NCBI GenBank assembly: GCA_034401795.1
Contig: CM067370.1
Span: 106,346,387-106,410,386 of the forward strand
From: Chaetoderma sp. LZ-2023a
Lineage: Eukaryota; Mollusca; Caudofoveata; Chaetodermatida; Chaetodermatidae
DNA: 64,000 bases
Direction of reading: 5' to 3'
Shown: positions 20,390-33,188 of the stretch, piece by piece
How positions within the stretch are numbered: the first letter of the stretch is position 1
How the letters are laid out: each line of letters begins with the position of its first letter
Position numbers and translations under genes: made by a program
Notes under the pieces: generated by a model
The model's database searches: none
What the model was told of the DNA's origin: nothing
Seen by the model: the letters and a program-made list of their open reading frames with translations, nothing else

Positions 20390-22070
20390 ACAATTTTGGC
20401 GAAAAATAGAATTTTCGCCAATATATCGATGGATTCCATTATGCTGTCTGTCCGTCCGTCCGTCCGTCCGTCCGTCCGTTCGTCCACCCACCCGCCCGTC
20501 TGCCTGTCTTTCGGTGCCCAGCATGGCTTCAACCCACTTGGGCACACGCTTTCTTATATCAAGGAGATGGAGCACAATGATATTGAGGTTATGATGTCAG
20601 AGTTTTTGGTCACGGTGACCTTGTTGTAAAACTGCTTTTTCGGTTGGGTTTCGCGCTAGCCTCAACCTTTGCTCTAACCTCTTACATCTTGGCATGACCT
20701 CACCTTATTGGGGCTAACTTGGACACGTGCTTCCTTTTATCAAGGTGATGGAGCACAATGATATTGAGGTCATAAGGTCAAAGTTCAAGGCCACTGTGAC
20801 CTTGGTTATAAGACTCAATTTTTTACAGCTAAGTGTTGCGTTTAGCTCACCATATCATCTACTATCTTGGCATGGCTTGACCCTTGGAGAATGCACTTCC
20901 AATCAGCAAAATGCAACATGATGTGCCTCACCAAAAATGACTTACGCTGGAACAAACACATCGCAGAGACATGCAGTAAATCGTACAGAACATTAGTAGT
21001 ATTGCGGAGAAATGTATCATTCTGTTCACAAAGAGTCATACATGGGGCTGATTAGACCAGTTTTGGAATATGCAAATACAATTTGGGACCCCCATCAAAT
21101 AACTCGTCAGGACAAAATAGAAAATGTGCAGAAATGTGGAGCTAGAATCATCACCTCAAACTATAGCTACGAACCAGGCAGTATGACAAATATAATGGAA
21201 ACCCTAAAACTCCTACCATTGAAGGACAGACGGAAACAAAGCCGCCTTATTCTGTTTTACAAAGGTCTACAGCAACAAGCAAAACTACCATTGAGCAATC
21301 TACAAAAAAAACAAAAACATGTATAACAGCCATCTTCAATCAAATTTTTGCGAGAACCGACACCTTATAATTCAGATTTATTCCGAGTACGATAAGGGAT
21401 CAGAACAAACCGTCACACGATCTTCTAACCAGTTCAGAAAACTCAACAAATCCTACTATTAAATTTACAGAATTAATCAGAGGAAAACAACATATCTAAC
21501 TTAGCTACTTGACCAATGTGCGGCGAAAGAATGTCCCACGGACGTGTCGCCATAACTAATCAGGATAAGGATCAGGACCCTATTGGGACTAAACCTGGAC
21601 ACATTCGTCCTTACATCAAGTGGATGGAGCACAATGATATTGAGGTCAAGGTTCAAGGCTGCGGTGACCTTGGTATAAAACTCTACTTTTTACGGTTACG
21701 GTTTGCGTTTAGCTCAACATATCGTCTTATATCTCGGCATGGCTTCATCCTATTAGGACTAAACCTGGACACATGCTTCCTTATATCAAGGGGTGGATTA
21801 CAATGATATTCATGTCATGAGATCAAAGTCACTGTGACCTTGGTATAAAATTTGGTAAAAACTACTTTGTATGGTTACGTTTTGTGTTTAGTTCAATATA
21901 TCTCTTACCTTGGGACTAAGCTTGGAACCATGCTTCCTTATATCAAGCAGAATAAGCACAATGATATTGAGGTCATGAGGTCAAAGTTCAAGGTCACTGT
22001 GTCCTTGGTAGAAAAGTCTATTTTTTCACGGTTAAACTTTTGGTTTAGTTCAACATAGCGTCTTCTATCT
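20390..22070 (+). repeat. Pearl-like element with ~165 bp core repeats
   Basis: Starts with a small palindrome (TTGGCGAAAAATAG ... TTTTCGCCAA), then a (GTCC)n microsatellite at 20440-20500. Core units follow, each holding GGAGCACAATGATATTGAGG and GTCACTGTGACCTTGG, at about 20565, 20748, 21625, 21790 and 21950. A LINE fragment interrupts the array at 20866-21330. Confidence 0.7.
20866..21330 (+). pseudogene. Non-LTR RT C-terminal fragment
   Basis: Translated pieces match the region after the RT palm of CR1/Jockey-type LINEs: SAKCNMMCLT, LRWNKHIAETCSK, RPVLEYANTIWDP, KIENVQKCGARI and KDRRKQSRLILFYKG. One frameshift lies near 21045 between the two halves. No catalytic motif is included. It lies inside the pearl-like array. 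Confidence 0.8.
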
Positions 22071-22229
22071 CCGGTTTGTGTATAAAGATTCACGTTTTCT
22101 GTTTCGGGTATTCGGGATGTCCACTTTTCCTGCTTTGCTTTTATGCTTACTGTTCTTAATTAGTATTTATTTGGTCTTAAACTAATCTATAGGGCTATTG
22201 TGATTTCTTGTTTTGACTATTGATCGTCC

Positions 22230-22300
22230 TTAGTAGCGTACATGCGTGCGTGCGTGTGCGCGCGCGCGTCTGTGTGTGTGTGCGTGCGAGCGCGCGTATG
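22230..22300. repeat. GT/GC-rich microsatellite
   Basis: A run of GTGCGTGC, CGCGCG and TGTGTGTG; it gives a spurious Cys/Val/Arg open frame. Confidence 0.9.
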
Positions 22301-22309
22301 GTACGAGTG

Positions 22310-24085
22310 GGACCGTACATTAGGATTCTACAACTTTGGCCATGGTCCGAATAATTCGGGGAAAAAAATATGGAGAATCAGAAAATATAAAGTTGTTACA
22401 ATGTCACAAAAACTGAAGGGTCTTCAATCTCTGATCGGCCTTCTTATAACGAATATTACAATAACAATAGCCTAATCATTCTTTGGGCGTCAAAAGATAT
22501 AGGATTTGAAATACGTGTTTTAACAGTGGAGTAACGGCAGCGATAACAGTCATTAGTAAACAAACATATTTAGGAAACATACACAATGCACCGCCTTGTG
22601 TCGTATCACAAGCGTACACCTGCCCTACTTTGACGTACGTTGCATATTTAACAAGCTAGCCTTGCGCGCGACATCAACACTTTACCGCACACGGTCTAAC
22701 ATATGAACAAACTTACAAGAGCATAGAGGAATGCTGGTAAATCTTGAAACTAGTTTAACAAAAAGCTGTTGCTGCCTCTTCCAGTTAAATTAATTTCAAA
22801 ATAATCGACACATATTTGGCTACTTCGCCAAAAATGTATCGTATCTACGTTGAGTCTGTGAACGGGTTAATGAAGAGGTTGTATGGCTGTATAGATAAGC
22901 ATTTAATATCGGGTGTAATATCTACAAATGCGACAAGGCAAGACGGGCGAGTGCTTTGTATAATGTCCTCTAGTATACAAGCAAGCTACCTCAAACTAGT
23001 TATTGCGCGGGAGTCGATCGATATAAAGTGGACACAAATATATGTCTATAGATAGTAGATAGGATATTGCTAGATGTACATTTACAACCATTAAACGCTC
23101 TGTTAAATCAGTTCTGACTAATATCTCGGGCAGGTAGGAGGTGACATATTTCCTCTAACGAAGATTTACTGCTAAAAGATATTGATTCAATCGAGAAGTG
23201 AGATCATAAAATATAACGGTTATTTTAGCAAAGGTAGGCATACAGTCTAAACCTCAGAAATAACTTAACATGTTTGAAAAAACCGTCAAATAAAATGTAC
23301 TGTTGAATATTTTTAACATAATTGAAGAATGTCATCCAATCCAATTATGTTCAAACTATGCAGTTGATCAGGTCAATTTCTTACTAACTAACGCGTTTCC
23401 GATTTTGTTTTGGAAGCATGAAACATGTTAACTTATTTATGAGAAGTGACTTTAGACTCCGTCTCACTGTCTTCATGATCGCTGTTTTTAGCATTGTATT
23501 TTCAACTTTACGTTTGTTACACGTACGCCTACGCGTACACGCATAAATAAACGTGCGTAGGCCGTACGTGAAGTGAGTCCAGGATACCAGCCAATCGCCC
23601 AGGTGAGCTGTTTGAATCTAATTTAACTGGGGCATGTTGCGCCCATAGACAACAACATCTTCAAGGAAAATTGTTTCAAATATATAGCCTACGCAACACG
23701 ATTCTTATTGTAAATAACTTGTCGCGGTTGGTTTTCCATGTTTAAGGGCTCGAGTAGGGTTACTTTCAAATATATCTAAACCATTTGTACCATGGATTAC
23801 CAGATTCTCAATTTCAAAAAGAACTATACGGGTAAGCTGTTCAATATTTTAAAATCTGTTACATGATCGTTGTTTTGAGCATTGTATTTTCAACTTTACA
23901 CGCATAAATAAACATGGGTTGAATGTGTCGAGAAAACAAGCAGGGTGGGTTGCGAGTTAAACCCATACTAAACAGAGCATGTAACCTTGGTAAACAGAAC
24001 ATGTGTTATAACATTAGTGAGTCGCATGGCAGAATGTCTTCAGACGAAAAACGGCGTAGTAAGAAAGATAGCAAGTCTATATTGA
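22310..24085. other. No gene recognised; short direct repeat
   Basis: No domain or convincing open frame was seen. A short segment containing GCATTGTATTTTCAACTTTA and ACACGCATAAATAAAC occurs at about 23490-23555 and again at 23878-23912. Confidence 0.5.
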
Positions 24086-24089
24086 GGAT

Positions 24090-24480
24090 AATTGATGAAT
24101 CCGATCTGTCAGTCAAGTATATGACATCATAATCAATTACGTAACATGTGGACTGATGTCACAGTCAAAATGCGTAATGAGTAACGTAGCTAAGTACGTC
24201 ATGAACTTTTAAAGTCCGTCAGTTGTACGAATTGTATGTCTATCGTTTAATAAAAAGTATGTTGAATATTTTGAAACTAATATGACTGGGCGCCATTGTG
24301 ACATAGGCAGCAACAGAACTCGGTCAAATTAGTTAAAAGATATCCAACGGCTTACCTGTGTAGCTATACCTTGATATTAGGAGTCTGGGAATTGAGGGTT
24401 CGATCGATCCAAACACGGCCAAAGCGTTGGCGGAGTTTAGCTAGAAATGGGAGGGGCATAGCTAACAGTGGATTCCTCCA
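24090..24480 (+). repeat. Fold-back MITE family 1, near-complete diverged copy
   Basis: Contains ATGACATCATAATCAATTAC, the core TGTTGAATATTTTGAAAC ... CGGTCAAATTAGTTAAAA, and the 3' part GGAGTTTAGCTAGAAATGGG. Confidence 0.7.
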
Positions 24481-24572
24481 TTTGGCTGGATGATGGTGGT
24501 GTCTACGACAAGAACTTGCAGTGTTAGGTATTAACTATTTTACAGTCTACAAATTGCCAATTCTCCTTCGAT

Positions 24573-24730
24573 CAATACTCACCATTCTGTTACTTCTGAT
24601 ATACAGCTGGCCCTGACAGCGGCTCTATGATTATAGACTTAGAAAGCTTTACCGACTCCTGGGAACCGGGTACTCGGCTCCCAACTGCCGAGTACCCGTT
24701 TACCATAGAGCTCATTCTTGTTTGCATAGC
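24573..24730 (+). repeat. Left inverted terminal repeat, DIRS copy C
   Basis: Runs from CAATACTCACC to TTGCATAGC; the inverted partner is 31468-31693. Confidence 0.9.
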
Positions 24731-24836
24731 AACAAGAGCAATACATTCTTTTTGCATTAAGGATTTTAGTGTTTTAAATAATCTAAGTCTTTAATCAGTG
24801 ATAGTTTGTGTGTTCTGAAAGGATTAACTAAGGACT

Positions 24837-27754
24837 ATGGAGAATACCGCCCAAGACAACCAGGTTGTATTGTTCTTTATTATCCATAGTTAAAAGACTT
24901 AGGTCTCTAAATTTCGTTGTGTCGCATGTTCCAATTTCTGACCCCATAGAATCTGAGACGTGTGCTAACAACGATATATGCCAGACGATCGCCTTCTTTA
25001 ACCCCAACAGGCGATCGGCAGATATGAAAATAGGTGTTTGCTACGGTATTTCTAACACGAATATCGGCTGACGTCGTTCTCCGTAGAATCCGAGCGGGTG
25101 TCGTCACACCCGGTCGCTCGGATGTTTATGTGAAGAAAAATTTTTTCATTAATTCGCGCATCTTATTCTGGGTGCTGCGTACTAAAAATGGTATCGGAAA
25201 CTTTAGAATGATCAAGTTTACGTGCGATCACGATCGGTTTGCAATGATCGGTGGTTTCAAAATTCTTGAGTAGATGTGTGGTCTGCGGTTTTACCGTGTG
25301 AGACAGCAGTTTGTTATACATTTTGTTGTTTTCTTCACATATCGTGCTGCTTTCGTTAGGAGTATAATTTATATTGATTAGTAAATATACCCTGAATGCT
25401 ATGCGATATGATTCCTGGAGCCGTTACACATCCTGGAGGATCTATTATGGGTGTGTTGTGCCCGCCGCGTACTTGTCGTCATAATCAATGCGATCGTTGT
25501 TGTAACGTGGCGGGGTGGGGTGCGGGGAGGTTACGGTTAATTTATGAGTCAAAATATTTGAAAATTAATTGTCTGCCTTCCATCCGGGTCTCGTTCCGCT
25601 TGTTTATTGTAGGTTTGTGCTTATTTTATAGGCCAAGCCAGCCCCGCCATCATGTGACGACTGCCATAAGTTTGTCCGTGTAATGTTCAAGGACCATGTC
25701 TGTTTTAGGTGTGCCCTGTGTAATATAGATCATAGGTGTAATGTTTGTGCAGTGTGGTCCGTCGAAACGATGGTTAAGTTCCTTGCCCAGAAGGACTTGG
25801 CTGGGTCTGACGCGGGGTCAGGCGGTCCGAGAGGAAATCATGGAGCGCCCGGTTCGGCCGGTGGGGGTGCTCCACGTCCCCAGCTGGAGGTGGTGGAGAT
25901 GGCACCGCCGGCGTGGTTTGGTCCGGCTATGCAGGGTTTTCTGCATAGCGTTCTGCCCACGCTGGTGTCGTCCCTGCTACCAAAGGTTGGGGGCAGTTTC
26001 TCCCCATGCCTGGTACGGATCCTGTCCTCGGACAGGATTCTGGACTGGTTACCGAGGGGGCCGTCTCGTACGGCCCCCTGGCGGTCCCGTCTGGCTTCGG
26101 CCAGACGGGTTCTGTCTCTCTGCGGCCACCTCCGGGTGGTCCAGTAGCGGTGGCCGGTCCGTCAGGTGTGGGAGCCGTCCGCTCCACGGTTGACTCGTCT
26201 AGTGACGGCTCTTCGGAGTCTGAAGACGAGGAGGCCGAGGAGGAGAGGTTGCTGCGGCCCGTGAAGCCGCAGGTTGAGAATATGGAGGTTGATTCCGTCC
26301 TGGACGGAAGCGGCCTCCATTTGTCTGGTTTGGCGCAAGCCAGGTCAGCGGCTCCGCCTGCGGCTGAGGCCAATCCGTTACCTTTCACTGGTTCCGCGCG
26401 GCTTGGTTTGTCACAAGCCGCCAGGGGAACGGGTGTGCCGGGCCAGGCATGGTACTCACCTATCTCGCCTGGTCCGGCAGCCGGACGTGGGGTGCCGTTG
26501 GCGCCCGTGTCCGGCTATGGTTCCGCGACTGTTACGGGTCCGTACGGTTTTCCGTGCGGACCTACCCCATGGACCGGAGTGTTTCATGGGGTGGCGGCGG
26601 AACCGTGTGGTAGCGGAGTGCCTGGCGTATCAGCCGTGGCTCCTTGCCGGGAGGCCGTGGCTGGCAGACCCGTAAGCACGTCAACGGGTGACGTGTTTGC
26701 GGGGGTATCTTCTTCGGAGGTAGATTGGTCAGATGCTCTGGCGTGGCTAGCCAGAGTGGACCCGTCTGTGGTTTCGGCCACGGCCGATGAAGATGCGCCC
26801 CGTCCGTCGGTTGCGTCGATTAGGACGGGGACTTTGCCCGCGGCCCGGATCCAGTCAGTGGGACTGGATCCACGGTTCACTGATTTGTTGGATGCTATTT
26901 ATAGCAAACAACTAATGACCAAGGGTCAGCTCCCTGCGGCCTCCAGGGAGGTGCGGGCAAGGTGTCGTATTCCGCGGGGTGAATACGACAGGTATGGTGT
27001 AGTCCCGTCGGTCACGGAGGATGACCGATGGGTACTGGGCGTCCAGAGTGCCGGGTCGGGTGGTCCCGGTCCGGCACTAGTGGATAAGTCCCAGGTACAC
27101 CAGGAAGAAGTCCTGGCCCTATGCGATGAGGGTGTGAGGGCAACGATGAGCGCTGTCAATCACTCTTATCGTCTACTTCAGTCGGTGTGGGCTGAAGCGG
27201 GGGCAGGCCACCCTGTGCCACCTGTGGCGCTATCGTGCGTTAATGACGGCTTGGTGCTGTCAATGGACGCATTGGCAAGGGTGCAAGCGCGAGTGACGAA
27301 GTCCAGGAGGCAAATGGTCATTGACCATATGCGTCCGGCTACGGCAGTCAGGGAACGTCTTCTTGGGACGCCCATGACAGGGCCTAGCATCTTTGGTGGC
27401 CAAGCGCGGGCCATCTTAGAGGACACCGCCAGTATTGCGCAGAATCGGTTAGCGGTAAATCTACAGCTAGAGCTAGTGCGGAAAGCACACGCACTAGGGG
27501 CTGTGGGCAAACCGCTAACGGGACAGCCTTCAAAGAAACAGAAAAAGCATAAGAGCAAGGCGAAAGCCAGGCCTGTTGCGACTTCTGTTTCGGCTGGGTT
27601 CTCGGAGCCGCCGCCGGCGAACAAACCCAGGAAGGTTGTAGAGGCGCCTACCCTCCCCAATGTTGCTCCTGACCACCCTAGAGGTGGGAAGGGCAAGGGG
27701 AAGGGTAAGGGTAAGGCCTCAAAGGGCGGACAGATGGGGCCGAAGCGTACCTGA
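24837..27754 (+). pseudogene. DIRS ORF1 (Gag-like), copy C
   Basis: Exon 1 is 24837-24863 (M-E-N-T-A-Q-D-N-Q), the candidate intron is 24864-25631, and exon 2 starts at 25632 with the Cys-rich head. The frame shifts by -1 at the G5 tract near 25987. The second frame then runs open from before 26006 to 27754 with the acidic stretch, the Pro/Gly region and the Lys-rich tail. Copy C lacks the 9-base insertion that makes the TAG in copy A, so the G-tract shift is its only visible lesion. Confidence 0.78.
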
Positions 27755-29786
27755 GGGTACGCAAGCTCCCTTCATATCCGCCTGGACCGCACCTGTGCGA
27801 CAGGAACAGCGGTGCCAGTTATACCCGTCGTGCCTAGAACGAAATGGTTCTCACTCTCTCTCGTTAAATAAGAGGGGGGGGCGGACTGCGAGCCGGACAA
27901 CCCCGTTAGACGTCGAGGTGTCTATGGTGGGTGGAACGCTCATGCGTTTCGTCGAGGCCTGGCGAGGTGTGACGTCAGACAGTCTGGTACTGGGATGGTT
28001 ATCCCAGGGTTACATGCCGGAGTGGTGGGACTTTCCGCCACAAAATCTGTCTTTGGCACCTGTCTGGACACCCGTACCAAGGGAGCCAGACAAGTTAGAA
28101 GCCGTTCAAAAGGAAGTGTCGGGTTTGCTTCTGAAGGGAGCAATAAAACCAGCAAACCAGAACACTCCAGGCTTCTATTCAAACATGTTCCTTGTCCCCA
28201 AGAGCACGGGGGGATGGAGACCCATACTCAATCTCAGGCCATTAAATTGGTTTATCCATACGCCTCGGTTCCAGATGGAAACGCCGAGGTCGGTAATGGC
28301 GGGATTGAGGAAAGGAATGTGGTGTGTATTGATCGATCTGAAAGATGCATATTTCCACATTCCGATGAATCGGAGTTGGCACAGGTTTCTGAGATTTGCG
28401 TTTCAGAATCAAGTATGGGAGTTTACAGTTCTCCCGTTTGGCCTGTTGACAGCTCCGAGGGTTTTCACAAGAGTGGTCCTTGCGGTGACAGCGTTTCTCA
28501 GAAAAGAGAACGTGGCGCTACACACCTACATAGACGACTGGCTGCTCAAGGCAGACTCGGCAGCCAGGTTGAACGTGGATACTGCTCTGACTCTGAAGTT
28601 ACTTTCAGATCTAGGCTGGATAGTCAACGAGGAGAAATCCGAGTTGACGCCCACTCAACATTTCGTTTATTTGGGGATGCGATTCGACCTCGAGGAGGGC
28701 AGGGTTTACCCATCAGTGCCCAGAGTGGTGTCTCTGTTAGCCATCCTCAGGAGTTTTCGAGTGGGAAACCACATTCAGGCGAGGCGGTTCCTTCAGATGC
28801 TGGGCATGATGGTCTCCATGGAGCAGGTTATCCCGTACGCTGCTCTAATGCGAAGGCCTATCCAGTTGTATCTGATGTCTCTGTGGAAACAGAGAACAGA
28901 ATCCCTGTCAAAACTGGTGCCAGTTTTGGAGCCAATAATATCGCATCTTCTATGGTGGAAACAGCGTCAGAATCTCCTATTAGGGGTTTCGCTGCACCTA
29001 CCCCACCCCCAGCTGTCCGTCTACACGGATGCATCGCTGGAAGGGTGGGGTGCCTGCCTGGGAGAACACCAGGTCTCGGGCACATGGACTCTCCCGGAGA
29101 GTCAGCTGCATATCAATCTGTTGGAAATGATGGCAGTGGAACTGGCGTTGGAAGAGTTTCTTCCGATGATCAGGGGCAAGGTGATATTGATATGGTCGGT
29201 CAATTCGACAGTAGTATCATATATAAATCGCCAAGGCGGGACCAGGTCGCCCACTCTGTGTATCAGGGTGTGGCACTTGATTCAATGGTGCAGGAATTAC
29301 TCGGTTGTTTTGAAAGCAGCTCGTATTCCTGGCCGATTGAACATTCTGGCGGATGCTTTGTCTCGCAGACAGAGAATCCTGCCAACAGAATGGTCCCTCA
29401 ACCCTCCAGTTCTGCGACGGATCTTCGAGCATTGGGGCAAACCCAACGTGGACTTGTTCGCCACAAAGGAAAATGCTCAAATCATGACATATGTCTCGCC
29501 GATTACAGATCCAAATGCCGTCGATACAGACGCTCTGGCGATAAGCTGGAGAGGGATGCACGCTTACGCGTACCCACCCACCATTCTTCTACCGAAGGTA
29601 TTGGTGAAGGTCAGGGAGGAACCGTGTCTGGTCCTGCTAATAGCGCCGTATTGGCCGAGCAGGGCGTGGTTCACGGATCTTCTAGATCTGCTGGTGGAAA
29701 ATCCTGTGCAGTTGCCCGCGATTCCGAACATAATCTCCCAGGCCAAGGGACGCTTCCTACACGAGCGTCCCGAAATGTTCAATTGA
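27660..29786 (+). pseudogene. DIRS ORF2 (RT-RNase H-methyltransferase-like), copy C
   Basis: 708 residues, starting at the same ATG as copy A. RT motifs IDLKDAYFHIP, LPFGLLTAP and YIDD are present. In RNase H, the third acidic residue is replaced: RSDNS in copy A is WSVNS here (Asp to Val), which should abolish RNase H. One A is missing near 29780 (TTCAATTG for TTCAAATTG), which ends the frame at MFN and fuses the overlapping frame to the ORF2 tail instead. The methyltransferase-like block is present (DLFATKEN, AYPPT, LLIAPYWPS). Confidence 0.85.
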
Positions 29787-29790
29787 CTGC

Positions 29791-30809
29791 GTGGATGTTA
29801 TCAAACAACGTTCCACGTCGGAAGGCTTTTCTCGACAGGCTGCTGATTTCATCGCGGCTGCGAGAAGGAGGTCAACCTTCAAGTCATATAACAACAAGGT
29901 TAACAGATTTGCAGACTGGTGTGAAGAAAAGGGTATTGATACCTTTCAATCCACTATCAGCAAATAGCAGACTTTCACTGTGAGCTGTTCTTTTGAGGAC
30001 TAGCTCCCGTCACAGTTGCTGGGTACAAGTCAGCTTTGGCATCAGTTATCCCTTGTCTAGCCAACAGGGATAGTCCAGAGGTGGCCCAGTTAAATGTGAT
30101 GTTGAAGGGAATGAGCAATCTCCGACCGAGACAACCGGTAGTCATTCCAGCCTGGAGTCTATCTTTAGTGCTTAATGTACTGGCCAAGCACCCTTTCGAA
30201 CCGTTGCGTTCGGCTAGTCTAAAGCATTTGACTCTAAAGGCGGTCTTTCTATTGGCAGCTTCCTCAGCTAGAAGGCGCAGTGAGATCCATGTGCTTTCGG
30301 CAGAGAGGAACCGATTTATTGTTTCTGGAGAAGGTCTGCGTCTTCTGCCAAGAGCAGAGGTTATGTCAAAGAACCAATCTTTGAGATATCCCGGCAAACC
30401 GATCATCATACCGAAGTTAACCAGGTTTGATCGTGATGCCAGTGTCTGGTGCCCGGTCCGTGCTTTGACTAAGTACAAGAAACGGACTGACTCGTTACGG
30501 TCGAACGATAGACATCTGTGGATCTGCCATAAAAAGTCTTATGGCGCCGCATCCATGGATACTATCTCTCGTTTGGTGGTCGAATGCATTCAGACTACTC
30601 ACGAGATGGCGACTGGGCACCAGGTGCAAGGCGTAAGGGCACACAATGTCAGAGGAATAGCCGCCTCGACCGCCCTTTACAATGGTGTTCCGTTATAGGA
30701 CATCATGGCCGTTGCACAATGGCACTGTGAGTCCTCATTCACGGATTACTATATGAGGGATGTGTCAGACTCAGCCAATCCACTCGCTTTAGCTGTTTTC
30801 AAACGATAG
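29791..30809 (+). pseudogene. DIRS tyrosine recombinase, copy C
   Basis: Same three lesions as copy B: a missing T near 29957, TGA at 29994-29996 and TAG at 30696-30698. HNVR and TDYYMRD are still visible. Not translatable as one protein. Confidence 0.85.
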
Positions 30810-31310
30810 TTAGTGACCACACTGCTTTTCACCCTTTTCTCACTTTGGTAAGAAAAGAACCTAAAGCAGGCATGGTCAGGCGAGAGGATGTCAACCAGAT
30901 TGTGTCACCGATGGCCGAACCGGTGAATGGTTGGAGGCGGTACGTCTGAAGTCCAATTATCATAAGGTAATTCAATAAGTGAGAGTTTTTTGTATTATGT
31001 ATATGTATCATGTTCATTCATCTTATATATTCATGCTCATTCCCAGGCTAATACTTGGAATATGCAGGGAGTAGTTAACCCTCTTGGCATATTTGTGTTT
31101 TCAGGCGAGATACATGTTCGTTAGTTCTCTCCATTTTCTTAGGAGGAAAAAGGGGGGGGGGGCTGTGACGCGAATGTGATTCGGTTCCGTGAACTTGACG
31201 GTCCTTTTAGGTCTCCGTTAGTCAAGTTTGAAGTCTAAAATCTTTCTCCAAGGGGCAAAATTAGCATTTATGGCTTGCCCCTTCCCACCAGGTTACTGAT
31301 CAAATCTGGT

Positions 31311-31412
31311 GTATATCAGAAGTAACAGAATGGTGAGTATTGATCGAAGGAGAATGCAGGAAATGTCAATTTCCCTTTCTCCGAGATCTAACAATACTCA
31401 CCATTCTGTTAC
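31311..31412 (+). repeat. Internal complementary region, DIRS copy C
   Basis: 31311-31354 complements the left tip (24561-24604). 31355-31412 complements the right end. Confidence 0.9.
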
Positions 31413-31467
31413 GGACCCAGCCTCCCAGCCCCACGGAGGCAAGCCATAGTTTTCTCTTGTTTGGTGG

Positions 31468-31693
31468 CTATGCAAACAATATGAGTTCTATGGTAAACGG
31501 GTACTCGGCAGTTGGGAGCCGAGTATCCGGTTCCCAGGAGTCGGTAAAGCTTTCTAAGTCTATAATCCTAGAGCCGCTGTCAGGGCCAGCTGTATAGAGC
31601 TCATATTGTTTGCATAGCCACCAAACAAGAGAAAACTATGGCTTGCCTCCGTGGGGCTGGGAGGCTGGGTCCGTAACAGAATGGTGAGTATTG
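31468..31693 (-). repeat. Right inverted terminal repeat, DIRS copy C, with 81-bp inverted insertion
   Basis: Normal until the GCCAGCTGTATA end. Then 31597-31677 is the reverse complement of 31408-31488, placed before the terminal GTAACAGAATGG block. Confidence 0.88.
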
Positions 31694-31737
31694 TTAGATC
31701 TCGGAGAAAGGGAAATTGACATTTCCTGCAATCCTTA

Positions 31738-31880
31738 TGATATAAAGGAATTCTATTGAATATTTTGAAAATAATTTGACTGTGAGCTCTTCCGGGCTGC
31801 GGCAGCAACAGGGTCCAGTCAAATTAGTTTCAAAAATATACTGCACCGTTCATGCATAGTTGTTTTGAAATTGAGATGTT
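31738..31880 (+). repeat. Fold-back MITE family 1, core
   Basis: Palindromic core TATTGAATATTTTGAAA ... GTCAAATTAGTTTCAAAA, directly at the right flank of DIRS copy C. Confidence 0.65.
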
Positions 31881-32570
31881 GGAATTTCAAGTGTTAAATG
31901 ATTAGGAGGCTTTATTGTAGTGGTTTCTTTTGAGACATGTTTGTGGACGTTTGAGACATGTTTGATGAGATGCCAGTCAAATCCTATCATTTGCACGTAG
32001 ACCGCCTACACCAACATATATGCAGAGACTTTACTCTGTGCACTAGACAGAGGTGGTCGCTATAGACAGCGGGTCGTTATAGAGAGGTTCTGGTCTTAAT
32101 GGGTCGATAAAGCGGATTAAACACATTTGACTGTATAATACCAATACCACTTTCCAATGTACATGCATTAAGATGCAATACATATTTCGCTGAATATTTT
32201 GAAACAAATTAACCTCTACTCAAGTTTTAAATTTGAAGATATTCAACAACGCATCGGTAGACTTTGCTTAAAACCGACATATTGGTGTTCAAGGTTTGAA
32301 ATTTTAAAAAATTGCCCATTTAGCCAAATTGGGGAAATTTTCACTCGCCACTGGTCCCATTCATACCATGCCGGTATCAAATAATTTTTTTGCTTCTCAA
32401 GATGTCCAAGGAAGAACCCCCTGAACAACAACGTGCATCAAAGTGACCTTGGAAGATTGAGATCGAGATATTCTCAGATAGCACTCGTTCCTTTCAAATA
32501 GAATGTCTCCAGAATTTAAGAGTTATGGTAGCCGCGCTAGTTTGTTAAGGGTAATAACAATATTCAAATA
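31881..32570. other. No recognisable feature
   Basis: A trace of the family 1 core motif (GAATATTTTGAAACAAATTA) lies at about 32193-32213. No gene was seen. Confidence 0.5.
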
Positions 32571-32686
32571 TAGTACCTTTTAAGAGTAACTTTATTTATT
32601 TTTGACGAACTTTCGCATATTGGCGATGAAGGACATTTATGTGCGAAAGCTTCTCAAAGTAAATAAAGTTAGTTTTAAAAAGTACT
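32571..32686. repeat. Fold-back element (116 bp hairpin)
   Basis: The arms AGTACCTTTTAAGAGTAACT ... and its complement ending TTTTAAAAAGTACT pair over about 48 bases around a short loop. Confidence 0.8.
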
Positions 32687-33188
32687 ACCTTGCAATCCCA
32701 TTATTATCCAGGATTACAGACACTGTGTGAACATATAGATCTTAATGGAGATTTCTAGGAGGGACGAGGTGGGGGTGATGACCATTCAAAACTGACGTGG
32801 GGAAGCCCATTCAAGCTCCACTTCAAGTTATAACCTATAACTACACGGGGATGGGCGGCAAGAATACACCAGCCATGGTCATGTGTGTCATCTTTGTGAA
32901 ACGGCTAAACAGATTGTATAGGCGTGGATCTATCATAATAAAGTATATAATAGGCCTACACTTCTATTTTTTCTATTGGACAAGGACAACATGATCGGGA
33001 TTGACAGGGAATTTCCCTATCAAAACCCAGAGAAATGTGAACTGGCATTGATCAGGTCGAAATTTACCTGATTATGCTATGGTTATTGAATACAATATGC
33101 ACATATACATCAACAATAGGCAAGACTAGGACGATTCACCTTTTCATAATATAAAAGACAGTATGCCTAATTTGTAAATAGCGGGTTT

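Larger units (their letters stand above)
24561..31730 (+). mobile_element. DIRS-like retrotransposon, copy C (7.17 kb)
   Basis: Same organisation as copy A and very similar to it through the leader, ORF1 and ORF2. In the recombinase and 3' UTR it shares variants and lesions with copy B instead. The right ITR is rearranged by an 81-base inverted insertion. The left tip is TTCTCC at 24561 and the right tip TTTCCTGCA ends at 31730. No ORF is fully intact. Confidence 0.93.

Noticed and set aside
22242-22475. Cys/Val/Arg-rich open frame
   Set aside because: It begins in a GT/GC microsatellite and continues into sequence without any domain.
22816-23055. 79-codon open frame starting MATSPKMYRIY
   Set aside because: No recognisable domain, no splice or promoter support, length within chance for this base composition.
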